A stretch of DNA of 64,000 nt from Sedimentitalea arenosa (GTDB lineage: Bacteria; Pseudomonadota; Alphaproteobacteria; Rhodobacterales; Rhodobacteraceae). Under the pieces are notes generated by a model. It did no database searches, had not been told where the DNA came from, and saw only the letters and a list, made by a program, of their open reading frames with translations. Shown piece by piece: positions 57,835 through 64,000 of the stretch. The stretch lies in contig NZ_JAELVR010000001.1 of the NCBI RefSeq assembly GCF_016428585.1, positions 372,001-436,000 of the forward strand. Direction: 5' to 3'. How positions within the stretch are numbered: position 1 is the first letter of the stretch; every line of letters starts with the position of its first letter. The position numbers and the translations under genes are program-made.

Positions 57835-58539
57835 ATGGTCTTTGCTGTCTTCCTGATCCTGCTCTCCGGGCTCGGAATTCTGGCGGCGGTCGTCGTGCCG
57901 GGCTGGGCGGACCTGGGTCTGCTGGCGGCGGCGATCGGGCTGGCGGCGCTGGTGCTGCTGGGGCGGGCGCTGCTGGACCGGGCCGAGCTGCGCCGCCCGC
58001 CCGCGCGGCGGGCTGTGCCGGATGAGAGCGCACACCTGAAATCGGCACCGTCCCGTCCCGTTTCCAGACACCGGAAGGCGAAGCCGGAGTCGAGGGCGCC
58101 AAAGGCCGGCAAGACGGTGATCCTGGATGGCTCGAACGTGATGTATTGGCGCGACGAGCAGCCGCGGATCGAAACCGTGCAGGAGGTCGTCAGGAGCCTG
58201 ACCGGGCGCGGGCTGTCGGTCGGGGTGATGTTCGACGCCAATGCGGGCTACAAGCTGTTTGACGAATATTCCGACGATCACGACCTGGCCAAGCTGCTGG
58301 GCCTGCCGGCGCAGGATGTGCTGGTGGTGCCGAGCGGGGTGCAGGCCGACGCCTACATCCTGCAAGCGGCGCGCGATCTGGGCGCGCGGATCGTCAGCAA
58401 CGACCGGTTCCGCGACTGGGCGGTGGAGTTTCCCGAGGTCGCGACGCCGGGCCACGTGGTGCACGGCCATTTCCGCGGGGGCAAGCTGCGGCTCGACCTT
58501 TCGACCGGGTCGAAACGGGCCGAGGCCGTACCGGCGTGA
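57835..58539 (+). CDS. Membrane-anchored NYN (Zc3h12a-like) ribonuclease
   Basis: The ATG at 57835 (MVFAVFLILLSGLGILAAVV) gives 234 residues. Two close membrane helices (about 1-47) come first, then a basic linker (RPVSRHRKAKPESRAPKAGK). The NYN nuclease domain follows: VILDGSNVMYWRDEQPRIET with the first catalytic Asp, DEYSDDHDLAKLLGLP, and the terminal acidic cluster in GARIVSNDRFRDWAVEF. NYN enzymes cut RNA, often tRNA or mRNA. The stop codon directly abuts the stop of convergent trpE. Confidence 0.8.
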   Translation: MVFAVFLILLSGLGILAAVVVPGWADLGLLAAAIGLAALVLLGRALLDRAELRRPPARRAVPDESAHLKSAPSRPVSRHRKAKPESRAPKAGKTVILDGSNVMYWRDEQPRIETVQEVVRSLTGRGLSVGVMFDANAGYKLFDEYSDDHDLAKLLGLPAQDVLVVPSGVQADAYILQAARDLGARIVSNDRFRDWAVEFPEVATPGHVVHGHFRGGKLRLDLSTGSKRAEAVPA

Positions 58540-60051
<1,512 letters not shown>

Positions 60052-60060
60052 GGCGCGCCT

Positions 60061-61905
60061 TTACTGGAAGCTGGTCAGGACGGCGTTGACCGCGCGCTGG
60101 TCGACCTGCGGATTGGCGCGGATGCGCGCATCGCGGCCGAAGGCCTGGAACAGCGCTTCGGAGAGCGACTGGTCGAGCTGGGCGCCCAGCGAGTCCTTCA
60201 TGGCGGCGAGATCGGCGGTTTCGGCGGGGGGCAGGGTTTCGTTCAGCTGCACGATCAGCACCGTGCCGCCGCCCGAAACGATGCGCAGCTCGCCCGGCTC
60301 CATCTCGAACACTTCGGCCATGAAGTTGGGCGGGGTGCCGTCGACGAAGGCGGTGCGGGTCAGGCCGTTCTCGACCCGGAAGGACAGGCCGGTTTCGGTG
60401 AAATCGCCGGTTTCGGCGAGCGCGGCGACGATGGTTTCGGCCTCTGCGCGCAGGGCGGCTTCGGTCTGTTCGGTGGTCCAGGCCTCGGCGACCGCGTCGC
60501 GGGCCTGCTCGAACGGTTCGGGACGCGGCGGCAGGGTCTCGTCGAGCCGGAGGGCGTAGATCGCGCCGTCCTCGGTGAAGTGGATCTCGGGGAAATCCTC
60601 GGTGGTGAGGGCGGCGGCTTCGGCGCGGACCTCCTCGTAGGCGGCGATGCCGTCGGTCGCGTCGGCGGTCCAGTCGATCTGGCCCAGTTCCATGTCGGTT
60701 TCGGCGGCCAGTTCCTCGAGCGTGGCGCCGCCGGCGAGCAGGTCGTCGAGATTCTCGGCGCGGGTTTCGATCAGGCGGCGGGCGCGGTCGGCGGCGAGTT
60801 CGACGCGCAGGTCGTCGACCGCCTCTTCGAACGGCGTGGTGCGGGCTTCGAGTCGACCGTTGACGCGGAAGAGCGCGGGGCCGAGCGTGGAGGGCAGCGG
60901 GCCGACAACGCTGCCGATCTCGGCGGCGAAGACGTCCTCGGCCGCGTCGCGCAGGTCGTCGCGGGTGACGTCGCCGAGGTCGATATCGACGAGCGACAGG
61001 CCGCGCTGGTCGACCAGCGCCTCGAAGGTGGTGCCGCCGACGTCGAGCTGCGCCTTGGCGCTGGAGGCGGCGGCGAGGTCGTTGAAGACCAGCCGTTCGA
61101 CCAGCCGGCGTTCGGGCAGGTTGAACTCGGCGCTGCGCTCGGCATAGCGGTCGCGCAGGGCGCTTTCCTCGACCTCGACCTGGTCGAGCACCATTTCGGG
61201 CGTCAGCAGGACGGTGGTCAGGCGCTTGGTCTCGGGCAGCATGAAGGCGTCGGGATTGGCGTCGTAATAGGCGCGCAGCTGCTCCTCGGTCGGGGCGGGG
61301 ACCGGTTCGGGCAGGGCGTCGGCGGTGAGGCTGGCCCAGGTGAAGCTGCGCCGCGCGGCGATGTAGTCGGTCAGCGTGTCGGCCAGCACGTCGGGCATCC
61401 GGACGCCGGCATAGATCGCGCCCTGCACCAGGGTGCGCGCGGTTTCGGCCCGCAGCCGGACTTCGAAGTCGGTTTCGTTCAGGCCGGCCTGGCTGAGGGC
61501 GAAGCGGTAGGATTCGCGGTCGAAACTGCCGTCGAGCCCGCGAAAGGCGGGGATCTCGAGGATCTCGCGCTGCAGGTTCTCGTCACCGATCGAGATGCCC
61601 ATCTGCGCCACCTCGTTGTCGATCGAGGCCATCGCCACGAGGCGCGACAGCACCGCCTGGTCGAGCCCGAGGGTCTGCACCTGCGACATCGGCATCGCCT
61701 GTCCGGTCTGCGCCTCGATGGCGCGGATCTCGCGCTGCAGCTCGCGGGCGTAATCGTCGACGGTGATGACCTCGTCGCCGGCATGGCCGACGGTGCGGAC
61801 CGTGCCGCTGAGATTGGTGGCCCCGAAGCCCGCCAGCCCGACGATGAGAAGCGCCAGGATGATCCAGACGAAGGACTTGGACAAACTCTTGAAGCCTAAG
61901 GCCAT
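60061..61905 (-). CDS. ppiD: PpiD-type periplasmic chaperone (SurA-N/parvulin)
   Basis: The 614-residue protein has one N-terminal membrane helix (FVWIILALLIVGLAGFGATN) followed by a SurA-N-like helical region (DYARELQREIRAIEAQTGQA) and a parvulin-like region in the middle. PpiD is a membrane-anchored chaperone that helps newly exported proteins fold; many alphaproteobacterial members have a degenerate isomerase domain. It precedes trpE in the same direction. Confidence 0.9.
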   Translation of the reverse strand: MALGFKSLSKSFVWIILALLIVGLAGFGATNLSGTVRTVGHAGDEVITVDDYARELQREIRAIEAQTGQAMPMSQVQTLGLDQAVLSRLVAMASIDNEVAQMGISIGDENLQREILEIPAFRGLDGSFDRESYRFALSQAGLNETDFEVRLRAETARTLVQGAIYAGVRMPDVLADTLTDYIAARRSFTWASLTADALPEPVPAPTEEQLRAYYDANPDAFMLPETKRLTTVLLTPEMVLDQVEVEESALRDRYAERSAEFNLPERRLVERLVFNDLAAASSAKAQLDVGGTTFEALVDQRGLSLVDIDLGDVTRDDLRDAAEDVFAAEIGSVVGPLPSTLGPALFRVNGRLEARTTPFEEAVDDLRVELAADRARRLIETRAENLDDLLAGGATLEELAAETDMELGQIDWTADATDGIAAYEEVRAEAAALTTEDFPEIHFTEDGAIYALRLDETLPPRPEPFEQARDAVAEAWTTEQTEAALRAEAETIVAALAETGDFTETGLSFRVENGLTRTAFVDGTPPNFMAEVFEMEPGELRIVSGGGTVLIVQLNETLPPAETADLAAMKDSLGAQLDQSLSEALFQAFGRDARIRANPQVDQRAVNAVLTSFQ

Positions 61906-61977
61906 GATGCCCCCTTTCGAGCGATGCGCGACAGTCCGCCTTGTCTATGCTGCATGGTCAGGGGGGGCAAGACGGGT

Positions 61978-63147
61978 TCAGGGGGTCACGGCGGCCAATC
62001 GGTCGAAAAGCGTGGCGATGCCGGGGCGGTCGAGATTGGCGAAGGCGATGCGCAGGTGGCGCGCGCCCTCGGCGTCGCCCGCCGGGGTGAACATGGTGGC
62101 GGGCAGGGCGAGCAGGCTTGCCTCGCGCACGAGGCGGCGGGCGAGCCTGTCGGAGGGCTCGTCCAGCGGGTGCTGCACATAGGCGAAATAGGCGCCCAGC
62201 CCCTTGAGCGCCCAGCCCCTGTCGGCCAGGACCGGGAAGCCGTCGGCGATGGCGGCGCGGCGGGCGAGGATCTCGTCGCGTTCGCCGGCGAGCCAGTCGC
62301 CGAGATTCTGCAAGCCCCAGAGCGCGGCGTGCTGGCCGACCTGCGAGGCGCAGATGGTGACGGTGTCGAGGAACTTCTCGACCTCCTGCAGCAGCGCGGG
62401 GGCGGCGATCAGGGCGCCGACGCGGTGGCCGGTCAGGCGGAAGGCCTTGGAGAAGGAATAGAGATGCACCAGCGTGTCGTCCCAGCCTGCGTCGGCGAAC
62501 AGGTCGTGCGGTGCGCCGGGGCGGCTGTGGAAGTCGCGATAGGTCTCATCCACGATCAGCTTGAGTCCGCGGGCGCGGGCGAGATCGCGGAAGGCGCCCA
62601 TGAGCGCGGGCGGGTATTCCGCGCCGGTCGGGTTGTTGGGCGTGACCAGCACGATGGCGCGGGTGCGCGGGGTGATCAGGCCGGCGGCGGCGTCGGGATC
62701 GGGCAGCATGTCGCCGCCCACGGGCAGCGGCACGGCGGTGACGCCGGTCATGTCGAGCCACATCTTGTGGTTGAAATACCAGGGCGTCGGCAGGATCACC
62801 TCGTCACCCTGGTCGGTCAGGGCGGCGAGCGCGGCGGCGAAGGCCTGGTTGCAGCCCGAGGTGATGCAGACGTTTTCCGCCTCGACAGTGCCGCCGTAGT
62901 GCAGCGTCGCGTTGCGGGCGAGTTCGGCGCGCAGGGCGGGCAGGCCCAGCACCGGGCCGTAGAAATGCGCCGTGTCATTGGTGAGGACGAGCTCGGCCAG
63001 CGCCTCGCGCAGGGCGGGCGGGGGCGGGGCCACCGGCGCGGCCTGCGAGACCAGGATCATCGGCCGGTCGGCCGGGTGCTCGACCCCGTCGAGCCAGCCG
63101 AATGTTTCGGTGATCGGTGATTGGAAGGTGGAGCGGGTGCGCGTCAT
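61978..63147 (-). CDS. Class I/II pyridoxal-phosphate aminotransferase
   Basis: The ATG at 63147 (MTRTRSTFQSPITETFGWLD) gives 389 residues. The PLP Lys lies in HLYSFSKAFRLTGHRVGALI, with TPNNPTGAEYPPALM (coenzyme-binding Asn) and VDETYRDFHSRPG as further fold-type I signatures. Amino-acid specificity cannot be set from sequence; aspartate or aromatic donors are possible. It stands beside ppiD and gpt without an obvious pathway link. Confidence 0.85.
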   Translation of the reverse strand: MTRTRSTFQSPITETFGWLDGVEHPADRPMILVSQAAPVAPPPPALREALAELVLTNDTAHFYGPVLGLPALRAELARNATLHYGGTVEAENVCITSGCNQAFAAALAALTDQGDEVILPTPWYFNHKMWLDMTGVTAVPLPVGGDMLPDPDAAAGLITPRTRAIVLVTPNNPTGAEYPPALMGAFRDLARARGLKLIVDETYRDFHSRPGAPHDLFADAGWDDTLVHLYSFSKAFRLTGHRVGALIAAPALLQEVEKFLDTVTICASQVGQHAALWGLQNLGDWLAGERDEILARRAAIADGFPVLADRGWALKGLGAYFAYVQHPLDEPSDRLARRLVREASLLALPATMFTPAGDAEGARHLRIAFANLDRPGIATLFDRLAAVTP

Positions 63148-63212
63148 TGCGGGCCTTCGGGCAGGAGGAGGGGGCGTTCGGACCGGACCGGTGCCGCGGA
63201 CCGCGCGGGCGG

Positions 63213-63716
63213 TCAATCGGTGCCGCGATAGGGTTCCACGTATTGCAGGGCCATGTCCCAGGGGAAGAAGATCCAGGTGTCCTGGCTGACCTCGGTGATG
63301 AAGGTGTCGACCTGGGGGCGGCCCTTGGGCTTGGCATAGACGGTGGCGAAATGCGCCTTGGGGAACATGGCGCGCACCACTTCGAGCGTCTTGCCGCTGT
63401 CCACGAGGTCGTCGACGATCAGGATGCCGGTGCCGTCGCCCATCAGCTGGGCATCGGGGGATTTCAGCACCTTGGCTTCGGACTGGGCCTGGTGATCGTA
63501 GGACTTGATGCTGATCGTGTCGACGGTGCGGATGTCGAGTTCGCGGCTGACGATCATCGCGGGCGCCATGCCGCCGCGGGTGATCGCCACGACGGCGCGC
63601 CAGGCACCGTTGTCGGGGCCGTGCCCGTCGAGCCGCCAGGCGAGTGCGCGGCTGTCGCGGTGGATCTGGTCCCAGCTGATGTGGAAGCCTTTTTCGTGGG
63701 GCAGGCGGTCGGTCAT
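63213..63716 (-). CDS. gpt: Xanthine-guanine phosphoribosyltransferase
   Basis: The ATG at 63716 ([20 protein letters not shown]) is preceded by AAGGACA. The 167-residue protein has the PRPP loop [18 protein letters not shown] and the base-binding end [20 protein letters not shown]. It salvages xanthine and guanine to nucleotides at the membrane face. Its length matches the E. coli type (about 152) plus a short extension. Confidence 0.92.
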   Translation of the reverse strand: MTDRLPHEKGFHISWDQIHRDSRALAWRLDGHGPDNGAWRAVVAITRGGMAPAMIVSRELDIRTVDTISIKSYDHQAQSEAKVLKSPDAQLMGDGTGILIVDDLVDSGKTLEVVRAMFPKAHFATVYAKPKGRPQVDTFITEVSQDTWIFFPWDMALQYVEPYRGTD

Positions 63717-63733
63717 GGGCTGTCCTTTTCGGA

Positions 63734-64000
63734 TCATCGTTGCAGCAGCAGGCGCAGGCCGAGCGCGCCGAGAACGGCGGCGGCCACGCGGTCGAGCACG
63801 GGTTTGGCGGCGAGGTAGCGCGCGCGGACCGGGGCGGTCGAGAGCAGCACCGCGAGCAGAGGTTGCACGGTCAGCTCCACCGCCAGGTGGTTGAGGAAGA
63901 TCAGCGCCTTGTCGCCGGCCGCGAGATCGGCGGGGAAGATCACCACCAGCACGGCGGCGGCGAAGAGCACCGATTTAGGGTTGCCCAGGTTGATCAGCAT
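63734..64000 (-). CDS. LysE/RhtB-family amino acid exporter, C-terminal part (runs off the window)
   Basis: The frame is open to the window edge, so the gene starts outside. The visible 88 residues include [17 protein letters not shown], a family signature loop and helix, then [20 protein letters not shown] and a final helix near [19 protein letters not shown]. Such exporters release basic or neutral amino acids. It ends 17 nt before gpt. Confidence 0.75.
   Translation of the reverse strand: MLINLGNPKSVLFAAAVLVVIFPADLAAGDKALIFLNHLAVELTVQPLLAVLLSTAPVRARYLAAKPVLDRVAAAVLGALGLRLLLQR

Overview
The window is a gene-dense stretch of high-GC bacterial chromosome with housekeeping content throughout. 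I see no transposase, integrase, CRISPR array, rRNA or tRNA. Gene content and order point to an alphaproteobacterium of the Rhodobacteraceae (Roseobacter group). The main clues are LexA with direct-repeat GTTC-N7-GTTC operators, the runs gap/tkt/zapA and purL-bolA-grxD, the trpGDC-moaC-moeA-lexA block with ppiD-trpE, and a lysis pair like that of the gene transfer agent beside ccmE and ccmF. The species cannot be fixed from the sequence alone.

Layout. Positions 1-4100 hold the start of a lipoprotein gene, a thioesterase, and the divergent katG/oxyR pair. Positions 4100-8560 hold uvrA with an SOS box, an AI-2E-type permease and an RcnB-like periplasmic protein. Positions 8640-18410 carry valine catabolism: an acyl-CoA dehydrogenase, 3-hydroxyisobutyryl-CoA hydrolase and mmsB operon, then further on mmsA with a divergent LysR regulator. 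Between these lie a YbdK ligase, a methyltransferase, a DsrE-like periplasmic protein behind an FNR-type site, and an L,D-transpeptidase. Positions 18470-25300 hold a CBS protein, coaD, gap, a DUF808 protein, tkt, a coiled-coil protein and zapA. Positions 25570-35300 hold an unusual membrane protein with a repeat-like tail, grxD-bolA-purL, a BamA-like barrel protein, a small secreted protein, a large MscS channel and a LysR regulator.

Positions 35450-46150 hold a fused indolepyruvate ferredoxin oxidoreductase, murI and argC. They are followed by the cytochrome c maturation genes ccmE, ccmF and ccmH, with an endolysin/holin pair inserted between ccmE and ccmF, and then an enoyl-CoA hydratase. 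Positions 46240-64000 hold gltA, gltX, comEC, lexA, moeA, moaC, trpC, trpD and trpG, a divergent polysaccharide deacetylase, a membrane-anchored NYN ribonuclease, trpE, ppiD, an aminotransferase, gpt, and the end of a LysE-type exporter.

Several regulatory circuits can be read directly. LexA boxes sit in front of both lexA and uvrA. OxyR with both redox cysteines is divergent from katG. Two LacI-type half-palindromes overlap the gap promoter region. An FNR-type box lies upstream of the DsrE-like gene. Five genes (trpG, trpD, trpC, moaC, moeA) are joined end to end by overlaps of 1-4 nt, and lexA follows shortly after. I found no clear-cut new defence or mobile system. The best candidates for something undescribed are the membrane protein at 25571-26749 with its 24-bp palindrome, the GTA-like lysis module inside the ccm genes, and the NYN ribonuclease with phased 11-bp repeats upstream.
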